A DNA stretch of 64,000 nt from Luzula sylvatica (GCA_946800325.1 OX326960.1:52846855-52910854), one strand, 5' to 3'; numbered from the stretch's first letter, positions 22,504-34,637 are shown. Program-made: numbers and translations. Notes: generated by a model from the sequence alone, not told the origin.

Positions 22504-24189
22504 TGATTTCATTCTCAATTTTGGTATTGTTTGTTTATGAATAGCAGATATACGTTACTTTTGTGGTTTTGATCACACGTTAGCGACCGGTCTCGAGAGG
22601 GTTAGAAGAGGGTCTGCCATGGGCTGGAGCTAAAGATAATGGGACCAAAAAGAATTTCTGAAAATCGCACAAAAGGTAGTCCACACCTTTTTTTTCATTT
22701 TCTTAGAAATTAGTTAATTATTGTTGTTTTAATTCATTCATAATTTGTTTCTATAGGTGAGGCGACGTATTTGTACATCGAAGACTGATGTCGATATGTA
22801 TATTGAAGGGAGGCTGGCGGGCCCGGGACGGGTCCGCTGATGCGGTTCTGGGATGGAGTTAATGCGGGTATGTGCTGGAAGTGGGTCGGGGGTGGGCTGT
22901 GTGGCGGGCTGGAGGCGAGGCCTGGGCGGGTGGCGGGCAGGCGGGAGAGGACTTCTCCAGTTTAATTCGTGGGCACATGGGAGAGGACTTCTCCAGCTTA
23001 ATTTGGTAATTAATGAATTCATTTATCAATATATTTGTAACTTTTTTAATTTATTTCTTTTGATTATTTTAGAAGATTAATTCATTTTTTATCTAATATT
23101 TTTTATTTATGTAGGTTGGTTGGTGGAGATTTAATCGATACGGTCCTGGCTCTTAATCGACCAGACATTCGAACCCTACAGACGAAACCGGGACGAAGCG
23201 CGACACACGGCGACGAAGACCGCCTCGCGTATCCCTCGCTATCCAGTAACTATATTTTGGATTCTTCTCTAAGACGAAGAGTGAGCTTCTCAGATGTTCA
23301 GATACTGAGTGAGGAGACGCAGATGGAATATCGATGTCGATAAAGAGGGACAAGCGCGGTCTACCCCAATCGAGAACGAGAAATTAAGTGCGGGACTAAG
23401 ACTTATTTACAGATGAATCGGGTAAAATTAGGTTCAGTTAAGAGTCTTTGATCTTGAATTAGGGTTAATTCATGCAATTCCATGTTTTACTTCTCTCAAT
23501 CTTTCACAAATTACTTTTATACCCCTACAAATTGTTACAATTTTTTTTATTACAGCATGGTTCATCGGAGCGTCGATCGATTGAATTCAACGGACTCGAG
23601 ACGTTATGCTGCACGTACAGATTAGTGACTGGTCATGCGATCAATAAATTATTTTTACAAAATGCAGGTTCTTTTCCATTTTTGAAAAGAAAAGAAAAAA
23701 TTCGATTCATTTGAATTATTTATTTACTTGAATAAATAACAAAGGGGCTGTTTTGGTAAATTCTTCAGGTTTTGAAGGGTCGTTTGTTTGCGAAGTCGCT
23801 GATTAGTTTGCGATATGTAGGTTTGGATTCTCTCTTTTCAATTCTGTCCGTTTACGATCAATAATTTTTTTACAAAATGTAGGTACGTTTATTTTTCTGA
23901 ATTTTTTATTTCGATTCACTTTTAATCATTTATTTATTTATTATAATATAATTTAGATGAATCGAATTTAATATGTTGTTCAAAAGAAGCTTATTGGACC
24001 TGAAGAAAGAGAATTGATGTACAATCATAATTTCAAATTTATTTATGGATTTCAGGACCTGAAGAAAGAAGCTCATTGTTGATTGTTGTAAAAATGACGA
24101 ATGATGACTGGATTATTTATGGATTTCATAACTATTTGCGTGTATAGGTGGGTCGAAAATGGTGTCAAGAGGGCCGTTATCAAGTTTCT

Positions 24190-24520
24190 GGTCGATACTT
24201 GCGAGTGCAGTCATGTGTCAGAGTTTGATGATAAATCGAGCAATACTCATTGCGTCGCCTTCTCTGTTCAAGACCCACAAAGGTACGACTCTTTTTTCCC
24301 TTTCAATATTATTTTCTGCAATTAATTTGTGCTAATTATGTTGTTTCATCAAAATTGTTTGTGCTAATTAATTTTTCTAATTATAAATTTTTTTATTTTC
24401 TATGCATTATTGGATGCCTCTGTTGGTACTTGCGAGTGCAGTGACGTGTCAGGGGTTAATGAGAAATCGAGCAATGTTCATTTTGTCGTCTTCTCTCTTA
24501 AAGATCCCAGCTCAATTTGG
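24190..24520 (+). repeat. Duplicated TCECS exon-like segments
   Basis: Two segments about 230 bp apart, near 24190-24290 and 24420-24520, translate to VDTCECSHVSEFDDKSSN and VGTCECSDVSGVNEKSSN, each continuing to HxVxFSxxDP. The two DNA copies differ at many sites, but both reading frames stay open and amino-acid similarity is clear. The protein family is not recognised. A fragment of a captured gene is the simplest explanation. Confidence 0.6.
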
Positions 24521-24566
24521 TGGTGTTATCGCTACTGGTATGAATTTCCATTTCTCCATCGAACTC

Positions 24567-25100
24567 GGAAAAATTACGAAAATGCCCTTTGTTTTTTTCA
24601 GATAAAAAGGGTCGAAGGGATCAGGTCTTTGAATCGCCTCAGCAAATGGAAGGAGAGTGCAATGAAGGAGGAGGAGGGCGTGATGAAGACCGAGAGCAAG
24701 TCGATGAATTGTCTCTACGACTGGAAAATCTGGTACGATCAGGATCATGCAATGACGAGGCATATTATGCTGGTACGGGCTCGGGACGGGTCGGAAACGG
24801 GCCTGCGATGGGTCTGGAGCGGGCCTGGGACCGGTCGAAAGTGAGTCTTTGACGAGTCGGAAAATCTCAATTTTTTCATAATTTTTTTTGTATATTTTGG
24901 TTTTGTTTCGAAAAAATTACTAAAATGCCCTTTGTTTTTTTCAGATAAAAAGGGTCGAAGGGATCAGGTCTTTGAATCGCCTCTGCAAATGGAAGGAGAG
25001 TGCAATGAAGGAGGAGGAGGGCGTGATGAAGACCGAGAGCAAGTCGATGAATTGTCTCTGCGACTGGAAAATCTGGTACGATCAGGATCATGCAATGAAT
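24567..25100 (+). repeat. Near-identical duplicated 190-bp cassette
   Basis: 24567-24760 and 24906-25100 are nearly the same. Both have AAATTACNAAAATGCCC, a TTTTTTTCAG acceptor-like end, then an open frame encoding WKESAMKEEEGVMKTESKS and WKIWYDQDHAM. The few differences (for example CTCAGC/CTCTGC) indicate a recent duplication within the Helitron. Confidence 0.8.
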
Positions 25101-25553
25101 AGCCATGATTTTGTGACGAACATGTTGAATAAGAGCGGAAATTATTTAATCAAGAAGGTACATGACCTTTATGGCAGACTCAACGAGATGAAAAATTTCT
25201 CAATTTTTTCATAATTTTGTTTGTATATTTTTTTTTGGTTTCAGAAAAATTACGAAAATGCCCTTTCTTCTATTCAGATAAAAGGGGTCGAAGGGATCAA
25301 GTCTCAATTTTAACGTTTTATTCCTTTCTTATTATTTACTCGGAAAGTTACTTGCTTATTACCCTAAAAAGAATTGAAATCTACTCAATGAAAGGAAAAA
25401 TACCCATTAACGAAATACTGAATCTCAAAAAACAAGCAATAAGTCGCAAAACACATTTATAAACTCACAATAACTCGCAAAATCAAAATCATATATAACG
25501 AAATACTGAATCTCAAAAAACAAGCCCGCGCATTTGCGCGGGTCCAACGCTAG

Positions 25554-27362
25554 TATGTTATAAATTAGAATACTATATATGTATTCATGTAGGATCACAA
25601 ATCAGTGATATCCAAATTTATATAAAATGATAATTTTATCAAGTTTCATTTGTAATTTACTTAATTTAAAAAATAATACTGGAATATTAACATTTCATTT
25701 CCTTTAGAAATTTAATTAGAAATGACCATTGAATAGGAAACCAAAATAATGAGATCTTGTCTCATAATTACGAGATAATTTTTATTTTCTTATCTCGACA
25801 AAATAAGAATACAGCTAGTAAAATTTATAACTTCTGCAACTTTTCGTTAAATCTATTATTATTATTATTAATAGACATATATATAACTCATTTCTGAATT
25901 ATAATCAGCAAAATATTTCAATAATAGAAATGTTATATTATTTTGAGTAATGTTGTATTATTTTGTATCATGTAATGGTAATAAGAATCAAAGAGAGTGA
26001 ATATTTCGGTTGCTTATTGTATTAAAATCTCCAAGCAGGCCAAATGGCATATAAAACCGAAAACCAAATTTAATTATTCCTTCTTATAATTCTCTTAATA
26101 AATATCCTACATTAATAAAATGTGGATAAATTTCTACCATTATATATTTCAGACATGAACCACAAATATCATGAAGTTAACTTGCACATCAAATGAATGG
26201 ATTCATATGATATTTATTATTTGAATGTTAATTTATGATCATACAAGTATTTAACATATATGTATAACCTTGAACAAAAGATAACTGTCAATTGTTGGCA
26301 TTAATTATCAATTAATCTCCTCAACAATTTTGTTGGAGTGTAATGAAATTTGATTTTGTCCAAATGCTTGGGTTTATAGATACATCGCACACATGATGTT
26401 GACAACAAAATAATTCTGACTTTATTTTGTGAACCATCAAATTTTATTATGCCAACAATAAATGAAATTGAATCACATAACAATAAACTATTTAAAATAA
26501 TAGTTTTATTCTAATGATTAATTATATTTTACGTATAGTAGATAAAAATGATCTATTATACCTTGAATATAGAATTCATAATTCCATATCACACAAATAA
26601 AACGATGTCATGACTATTTTTATTTTTATTTTAATGAAGAGATAATATTATCAAACTTCACACCATATTCACATTGTTATAGTTATTTATAAATCTGATT
26701 CTAAATAAATTTGTCTACTTAAATTATTTGAAGTTATACCTCAATATATTTTTCTTTTAGTAGAAAATTTGTCATGTCAATTTTCATAATAACAATTGGA
26801 TATATATCCTCAATATTAAGAATACAAAAATTATACATGATCAAAATAAATATATTATGATCAACATGTAATTTTTTATCAATTTGTTAATTTTAATTAT
26901 TATATTGTTATTCATTTTAGAATAACAATATAGACTTGTATAATTTTTTTTGATAAGTGGAGATAGGAATGCTTATACCATATATGAACATAAGCTCCAT
27001 AATCAAACCACAAATTCAAACTAAAGAGTAAATAAATTACTCGAATTTATAATTTGATTGCTATATTTGCATAACTTGATCTTAATAAAATAAGAGATTC
27101 AAGTAGGCTATATTATGAATTAAATTAGCCAAATCATTAGTTGATATGGTCAATAATTTTATCATAAAGTATACTCCTATCTCGGCCAACATAAAACGAG
27201 GCTAAGAATTCATTACCTCTCCAAAATCAATTAACAGAAAGGATTATTGAATCATTCTCCTAATGGAGAGTAAGATTTGGAAGTGAGACAAATAAATCAA
27301 TATAATCCAAATCAATCACACACATAAATTTATATATCGGTCGGATTCATCTGTCTTTAGAT
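25554..27362. other. Remaining internal sequence of the LTR element
   Basis: AT-rich, 1.8 kb, with no frame that resembles gag, protease, integrase or reverse transcriptase on either strand. Confidence 0.6.
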
Positions 27363-28121
27363 TGTTGGTTATATTACAATTAAATAACCAAATAAACAAT
27401 TAAATAATTAATTAAATAATAATAATTAACAAATAAATCGAGAACAAGCCTGGTGTAGCCGCGTGATCGTGTCACAGCTGCCCTAAAGACAGATGACGCC
27501 CTCTAGTGCAGAGTATTTCGTTTATCCATCTCCAAGGTTCTACACCTCCGATTTGTCTCGGTTCCGATCTAGTAGCACAGTCGTAGAACGGAAATCTTCA
27601 CCTTGAAGTAGATGAAGACATGTACACCAATTCTTCAACCAAGTTAATCTCAATAAATTGAATAGAGAATATAATCTATATTGTTTATTTCTTGAGAGGT
27701 ATTTGTATATTAGATTAATTTATTAAGGAGGAATAATATATACGTATAGGAGGAAAGAATGTGGTCTAAAAACAATTGACCTCTTACTTATCATTCCTGA
27801 TTGTACATTTTTATAGAAGAGAGGGAGGAAACACATAATTTATTGCATATTAATAATGGCAAATAAAACCACCGAATAGCAATTGTAACCCAATTAATCA
27901 GGGGCTATTTATTATTTATTTTCTAGTAACCTCCTTTATAAAACTTCTTTTTATATTCCATTGCTCCAATAATTAATTCATACACTTTAATGTACACAAA
28001 ATATGTGCACTAAAACAATTAATCTAATTGTTTATATTAATTGAAATAAGCAATTATATTTTATAAAATGATATAACAGTTTTAAAATTTTATTAGTATT
28101 ATTTTAATAAATAATACAACA
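27363..28121 (-). repeat. LTR (5' LTR on the minus strand)
   Basis: 759 bp, partner of 18821-19579 with four visible substitutions. It is followed by the target duplication GATTT. Confidence 0.93.
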
Positions 28122-28126
28122 GATTT

Positions 28127-28850
28127 CTGCCACGATTCGCGTGGATTAAGGGCTCAATTGCTGCCAACCTCGACTTATCTCAGGCTGCCACAATTCCTCT
28201 AAATTGCTGCCCCGATTCGTCGACCAAAGCAAATCACAAAACTGCTCACTGCGATCGACGATGCTTGCTGCTCGATGTGATCGACCAACGCTGCTCGCTT
28301 CGATCGACCGACGTTGCTCGCTCCGAGCTCTATCAATGCCACTTTCTGCTCGATGCGATACACACTTGTTGCTGCTCGCTGCGACCAGGCCCGACAGCGA
28401 GAGCCCAATGGAGGGGGGAGGCGGTTCATTCTCACAGATGGGGATTAGGTGTCGTGGCCGTCTCTACTTGGCCCCGAGATACCGGTTTGCCGTCGAGGTT
28501 TGCTTTCTCGACGATTTCATGTGTGTGGAGACAGAGGAGGAGAGGTAGGGTTTGAGGCAGGTTAGTGGGATAAGGGGTGGGGACAGGGGCTGGAGGGGGG
28601 GAGGAGAAGAGGTGGAGGCGGGAGGTGGAGTTGGCATAAACGGGTTGGGGGTCGGGGTGGGGGGTGGAGGCACCCCCAGTTTGAACAATTCTTTTTCCTT
28701 CGCTCTTTTAGGGTTTTCATAGCTTCATTATTAATAATGGATCTTAGTTATATATAAGATCTTAGTTATCATAGCTTCATTATTAATAATGGATAAATAA
28801 TGCTTCCAATTGGAATTTCTCACATAAACAAACATACATATACTTTTATT
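28127..28850. other. GC-rich unassigned sequence
   Basis: Continuation of the target sequence at 18160-18815. 28380-28680 is strongly G-rich on the plus strand. A 27-bp unit (ATCATAGCTTCATTATTAATAATGGAT in part) occurs twice near 28717 and 28768. No gene is recognised. Confidence 0.4.
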
Positions 28851-28852
28851 TG

Positions 28853-30968
28853 CTAGCTTATCCTATGTAACTTGGCTAGAAAGCCGTGCTTAGGCACAGG
28901 GAACGGTCTGTATTCGATCTCGCTAGTCGACCCAATATTCTCCCACCTGCAAATTAAATCCAGTAATTATTAATATCATGTACCAAGTTACAAATTTTAG
29001 AAATGGAATTTTCATGTTGTTTTTATAGATGCCTACTTGTATTTGGTGACCAGATGGTAGATGAAGACGAAGATTTGGAGCTTGGCGAGCCCGTTACCCG
29101 GGCAAGCATGAACTCCATTACCAAACGGCAAGAATGTGTTAGGCTTTGGTGCCACCTACAATTAAAGTCTCTATCATTACCGGCTTCAATATGCATTTTG
29201 ATTGAGTCTGAATATTTATACTGAGTGAGTATACCTCAAATCTAGATGGGTTGAATTCGTGAGGATGGTGGTATATTTTAGGGTTGTGGTGAATGCTTCT
29301 AAATAGAGGCATCACTTTCCATCCCTTTGGGATAAGATATCCTACAAAATTGCGAGTAAAATAAAATTGTTTTCGAATAATTAAAACAATAAGTTAGTAA
29401 ACTGATATAATATTGATTTCTAAAAACCTTGGTATTCTACACTGGCCACTGCCTCCCTAAATGTGAAGGAGATTATACTTGACATCCTTAAGCTCTCCAT
29501 TATTACCTAAAAAAAAGATATTAATTTGTCAAGAAGTAACAAGCCCAAGAAAACATTTCTATAAAAATATGAGACTAGTGAATACTAACCCTTTGAGTCA
29601 CTACCATGCTTCTAATTTGGGCCCATGTCAAGGACCCAATTCCAAACCCATTTTCCTCATAAATCGACATATGCTCTTTCTACATAAACAATAAAAAAGG
29701 CTAAACATTAATAATCAAATCTACTTACTAACCATAACAATTATTGAAAAATTATAGTAAAGACTCACCATAACTTCCTCAAGAATTTTTGGATAATCAG
29801 TCAAGTACTTCAAGATCCATGTGAGAGTACTAGCTGTGGTATCTTGTGCTGCAAAAAGTACACCAATTACATTATCTATTATTTGGTCATCACTCAAGTT
29901 CTCGCCATTATAGTTCTTGGTCTCCATTAGAGAGGTAAAAAGATCGTCTCCAACTTCTCTATTCTCTCTCCTTTCTCTCATTATCTCGCACACTATCTTT
30001 CGCAATTCTCCCCTTGCCTATTAATTAATAATACAAACTCATTATTAACAATATACACATTTGTAAATCGATCATTGTTCTTTCACATTCCAAATTTGTG
30101 TTACTTGGATTGCTTTGTGAAATGGAGTTCCAGGAAAATTGAGGGGGAGGGAATTGTAGCCCTTGTCGACAATACAATAATTCTCACTTAACGCGTTTCT
30201 GTACAGAGAGTCCAAATGGCCACCAAATATTGCAAGTACACCAGTATCGAATGAGAGCTGAAATAACACCATCACTCTTAAATTAAGCATGAGTAGCCAA
30301 AATTGGATAAAAATCATGAAAAAAAAGGGTAAAACACACAAGTACACAAAAGAGTCGTGAGTAACTGACCTTCTTCATGAGGTAGAAAGCACTAAGCGCA
30401 CCATCTTGGCCCCCCCAACACCTCAATGTAGCTAGAACAAGCGACTCGATATTGGGCAAGATTTCACGGAGAGCTTCTGGCCGGAATGCCGCCTGAATCA
30501 GGCCTCTCAGGCGGAGGTGCTGGGCCCCGTCGTGGAAGAAGAGGGCTGAGGGACCAATTAACCGCTCTTTGCTCTTAGGAAATGTGGGCTTGAACAAATG
30601 GGCTTGTTTTACAAGAACGAATTTTGCAGCCTGTGGACTCGCCAACATTACACAAGGACAACCCAATATATTAGTTTTGAAAACCTCTCCAAACCTTCAA
30701 AAAGATATAAAACATGAAAATTTGTACATTGGTTTTTGTTAAGTTATAAAGTTGTAGAGATTTAGAACCTTTGTTGTCTAGATGAGAAGAAGAAATTTGG
30801 ATCTTGGTTATACATTTGAAGGGTCTCTCCAATGTATGGCAAACCTGTTGATCCTGGTGGAAGACTTGATTTTCTTGTAGACATTCTCTTATATTCTATC
30901 CCCATGAAAAATAAAACTATGGTAACAAAAAGTAGGAGACTAGAAAGTAGCACATTGTAAGTCACCAT
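28853..30968 (-). CDS. CYP707A: Cytochrome P450, CYP707A-like (abscisic acid 8'-hydroxylase)
   Basis: CYP707A enzymes hydroxylate abscisic acid at C-8', the main step of its breakdown, in the ER membrane. Exons on the minus strand are 30968-30769, 30694-30370, 30257-30105, 30017-29769, 29679-29590, 29506-29428, 29341-29235, 29155-29037 and 28946-28853; all joins keep frame with GT-AG, giving 471 residues, the family's normal size and exon number. An N-terminal membrane anchor (residues 5-23) precedes SLPPGSTGLPYIGET. Family signatures are LGCPCVMLASPQAAKFVL and HLFKPTFPKSKERL. The oxygen-binding I-helix is AAQDTT (282-287), ExxR is ESLR (343-346), and the haem ligand is Cys419 in PFGNGVHACPG. 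Oddities: Gln in the I-helix motif and Gly after CPGN, and an unusual C-terminus (YRPFPVPKHGF). Subfamily is inferred. Confidence 0.9.
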
Positions 30969-31045
30969 GTTTTAATACTAGTTCAAGAAAGTTTTTTTTT
31001 TGGCTCGTTGGTAAAGAACTTGAGAGAGATTGTGAGTAGTAGTGG

Positions 31046-31055
31046 TATATATATA
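31046..31055 (-). promoter_or_regulatory. TATA box of the P450 gene
   Basis: The minus strand reads CACTATATATATACC, 78-87 bp before the start codon, at the position expected for a core promoter. Confidence 0.55.
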
Positions 31056-31099
31056 GTGTGAGAGTAAGTATTAAGATTGGAGAGAGATCATGTATAATT

Positions 31100-31951
31100 T
31101 TAGTAATGATGGTCACTAACGGATCTTGACATATTTTTTAGTGGGTCAAATAAAAAATAATTACTGAAATTACATTACATTTTTGTTTTTGGAGGAGTGA
31201 GGGAGCAAACACTAAAATTAATAACATTTACATTGTTATACCAGTAAAATACACTAAATCACTAAATATATACATTGTTCGACGAAAATTTTGGAGACAG
31301 ACAAGGCTCCTTCGGGTCCTATTAAGATCCGCTTCTGGTGATGGTTATACATTATGATGTACAATTGAGTAGTGATCGTTTTTCCCTCATAATTTCACCT
31401 TCAAGTTTTTTTCAAAAATAATTTCACCTTAAGTCTATAAATAAAGTAAGTGTTAAAAGGAAATTTCGTTTGACACATGTTGAGAAATTTGTAACGAGAG
31501 AATAAGTAATTTCTTTCAAAAATCGATTGTGTCGGAACAATTCAAAATATGTGCCGTTATTTTTGGAGTTAATTTTTTCTCTACATCTAAAGAGATCAAT
31601 CATAATTTTATCAAAAATACTACTGATTAATTATGATGTGCATTTAAAATATTAATTAATTATGATATGCATTTAAAATTAATTATCTCAAAAAATAATA
31701 TTATTGGATTTTTGCTTATTTGTGTTAATGATAGTTTTATTTTTTATGTATCAATTCAAGGAAGATATGGTAAACAAATTAATTAATAATTATTCTTTAA
31801 AACATACAATAATCAAAAAAAATATTTTGAAAATAATACAATAATAGACCAGAGATGATAGCTATCTTGTATAGTCTATTATAGTATCCCCCAACCAAGA
31901 TTATCCAATCGGCTTCAATTAAGTTGGTGCCAGAGAAGATGTAGGAACCCT
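31100..31951. other. Intergenic, P450 upstream region
   Basis: AT-rich with no gene or clear repeat. It presumably contains the P450 promoter. Confidence 0.4.
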
Positions 31952-31960
31952 TTCCATAAA

Positions 31961-32211
31961 GAAAAATGTTGCACATATCCCCTTATCCTACCCCCACATT
32001 CTTGATGTGTCACCATAACATTTAACACCTCAAATTTAACATCTTAATTCATAGTTTAACATCTTAATTATATGTTCAATCATAAGATAATACAATTAAA
32101 CTATAAATTAAGATGTTAAATCATGAATTAAGATGTTAAATTTGAGTTGTTAAAAGTTATGGTGACACATCAAAAGTGTGAGGGGGATAAGGGATATGTG
32201 CATCATGGCTC
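31961..32211. mobile_element. MITE, Mutator-type, TSD TTCCATAAA
   Basis: 251 bp, almost entirely an inverted repeat. The left half has GTTGCACATATCCCCTTATCC and GATGTGTCACCATAAC; the right half is its reverse complement with small changes. It is flanked by TTCCATAAA at 31952-31960 and 32212-32220, a perfect 9-bp duplication. TAACATCTTAATT is reiterated inside each arm. Confidence 0.88.
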
Positions 32212-32358
32212 TTCCATAAAAAGGAAGGGATAAATGGTAATATTGGCGGAAATTAGTCAGGATGTTGTTAGGCAAAATCTTGTTTATGGACCACTAGAAA
32301 ATATTAATTACAAAAATGAACACATATCAAACTAAATCCCGAAAATATCACTCTCGAC

Positions 32359-32916
32359 CTTTCAAATGTCGAGAGATGTGAATAATAAATTATTCACTGA
32401 TATGCTAATCCACATTGCACTCATCCATATATGTCTCAAAAATATATATTATTTAAGAAAATAAATAATGTTATATTTCATTATTAGATTTTAGATATTC
32501 TACAAAATGTGTATTTTTTTAAAAACATTTAATATTTTACAAGATAATATATGTAAAAGTATTTTATTTCGTGAATAAAAATCATTTTCAAAATAAAATA
32601 CTTTTATATGTATTATTTTATAAAATATTAAATGATAGTAAAAATCATTTAATATTTTTGTGTACACTTTTTTATTTTTAAAAATGATTTTTATTCGCGA
32701 AATAAAATACTTTTATATGTATTATTTTATCAAATATTAAATGTTTTTAAAAAATACACATTTTGTACAAATATCTAAAATATAATAATGAAATATAACA
32801 TTATTTATTTTCTTAAATAAATATATATATTTGATACATGTATGGATGGGTGCAATTATGGGTTGGCATATCAGTGAATAATTTATTTATTATTCACATC
32901 TCTCGACCTTTGAAAG
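32359..32916. mobile_element. Foldback element, 558 bp
   Basis: Long inverted repeat. The left end CTTTCAAATGTCGAGAGATG is mirrored by the right end CATCTCTCGACCTTTGAAAG, and complementarity continues through most of both arms (AATAATAAATTATTCACTGA; AAATAAAATACTTTTATATG). I see no coding frame. I could not fix a target duplication, so the superfamily is open. Confidence 0.8.
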
Positions 32917-34189
32917 TTTTTTTAAATTTAAATGGATTGATGGTAAATAATGTAATTTTCTCTGTCAATATTATTATCATTAATCAAGGTCATTGCAAGT
33001 TAACTGCTTTTGATAATTGTAAAAGAAAAAATACAACACCCTTGAAGCCCAAAACACAAGGGTTTGTAGGTTAGGTATCTCATGTTAAAAACATTTAACT
33101 CTTCCTCTTACTTTAAATTCATCCAATCAAAATGACTAAATCATCAAAAAATGCATGCATATCAAACAAACAAAAATGAGCATGAAAATCAACTGATGAA
33201 ATGAAACTAAGTGTTATTTGACGTGTCTTATTTAAGGGCGCCTGAATGCCATATCTTGGAGACTTCAAAGTTACTACGTGTTCCTCAAAACTTTATTCAA
33301 AATAATTGGTCCTGAAAACTAATTTGCAATCACTAAAACATGGTAGAAAACTTCAGCCCCACCATAATATTCGACTATGATCCACAGTTTACTGTGTTAC
33401 TGACATGCATGAGTATATCCATGATTACTTGGTTCACATGTATTCCTCCAAGCCAAGTTGCCAAATTGAGTTGACATGAAAAAGAAGAAGTTGCAAGTAA
33501 TTGGTGTAGACATATATCAACTCTAAAACAGAACCCTTGTTCTTTCTTACTCGTATGGTATCTCATGATATTTTAGGAGATTTTTTTTTTTTCGCAAATA
33601 ATCCTATTTACCAATTAATTTAAAAAAGTAACATTAATCCTCTCTTATTTAAACGAATAGTGTTTTCATCCTTTTGGTGGGAGCTATTTATTGACACAAA
33701 TGTATGAACGTTTTTGTGTAAAACGGGTTAGTAGTGCCTAATTAATTAGAGGACTGAGATTAACAGTAAGAATATATGAATAAAAAAAAGTTCTATCATA
33801 CACAATTTTTTTCCTTACTATATGATCTTTTTGTGATTTAACAATTGAGATTAAGATATTGATGTCAATTCAAGAGTGATTATCTAAAATTTGAATTTAA
33901 ATTTTCCTTGCTATACATTCTTTTGTGCGGAAGTCCCGCATACGGCTCCGTTGTAAGTTTACACCCTCCCTGCTTTCCTAACAAAAGAGAGAATAATGGC
34001 TACAACTAGGTGGAACTAACATAATTTTTTAAGGGGGTGAGGGGTACTTAAATTCGTTTAAAATATGTAACTTGAGAGTTTCAAACTCGAGACCTCCCAA
34101 CTGTCAATAAATGTTTTACCACTATACCCTCAATTATTTGGCAATATACACAATTTTATTGTAATTATTATTTTTCACACAAACAAACT
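32917..34189. other. Intergenic, no gene recognised
   Basis: AT-rich DNA with no frame, repeat or element boundary that I can support. Confidence 0.4.
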
Positions 34190-34637
34190 AATTTTCTTCA
34201 ATAGATACTACCTAGGTTCTTGGTGAAGGTCCCGAGTAGTTCGCCAATATAGTGTTGGTCACGTGTGTTTGAGTCGAACAACAAGATGAAATCGAGTACG
34301 TCGCTGCCGCATCATGTGTTTGTCATGCTATATGACTAATGAATTTATTGAAGGAGTTGAAGAAGATCAAACAAGATGAAGCAAAAAAGATTTATGTTGA
34401 CAACATGTCGGTTATTGCACATGCGAAAAATTCGGTGTTTCATGATCGAAGCAAGCACATTGATACAAAATATCGTTTTATTTGAAATTGTTTTCCAAAT
34501 AACGGTGAATTTGAGATGAAGTATGTGAAGGCTCAAGATCAAGTTGTGGATATATTCACGAAGTCGCTCAAACATGACATTTTTATCAAGTTGCAGATGA
34601 TAATGAAAGTAACAAGAAATTATGTTTTAATAGGGAG
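34190..34637 (+). pseudogene. Copia RNase H 3' end, decayed
   Basis: The reading DNMSVIAHAKNSVFHDRSKH followed by DTKYRFI and QVVDIFTKSLKHD is the C-terminal RNase H region of Ty1/copia. Stops (for example after YRFI) and frame changes break it. It ends in TAGGGAG, the polypurine tract, directly before the LTR. The rest of the element is missing. Confidence 0.85.

Larger units (their letters stand above)
20543..25553 (+). mobile_element. Helitron with reiterated exon-like cassettes
   Basis: The 3' end has CCCGCGC-ATTT-GCGCGGG (25525-25542), a 7-bp stem, followed eight bases later by CTAG and a T, the classical Helitron terminus. The proposed 5' end is TCTATAATAG after an A at 20542, fitting insertion between A and T; it is less certain than the 3' end. 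The 5 kb inside has no Rep/helicase motif I can see. It contains GC-richer exon-like segments separated by T-rich stretches with GTATGT starts and TTTTTCAG ends, a (TA)n run at 22442-22500, and several internally duplicated cassettes. It looks like a non-autonomous Helitron that picked up and multiplied gene fragments. Confidence 0.7.
18821..28121 (-). mobile_element. Non-autonomous LTR retrotransposon carrying a Helitron
   Basis: Two 759-bp LTRs (18821-19579 and 27363-28121) start TGTTGG, end TACAACA and are flanked by GATTT (18816-18820, 28122-28126). I count four substitutions between them. Read on the minus strand, the sequence just before the LTR at 19579 is TTTGAGGGGGAA, a typical polypurine tract, so the element points left. 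The internal region, without the Helitron at 20543-25553, is only about 2.8 kb, AT-rich and without any gag or pol similarity. I see no standard primer-binding site after 27363. It is therefore a LARD-like derivative, family unassigned. Confidence 0.9.

Noticed and set aside
24589..24852. Frame encoding a charged peptide in the Helitron as an independent gene
   Set aside because: Overlaps the better-supported frame of the duplicated cassette; no start context or homology.
18160..28700. Pack-MULE or host gene split by the LTR element
   Set aside because: GC-richer flanks with AAAACCCTAA boxes on both outer sides look suggestive, but I found neither inverted ends nor a recognisable protein.
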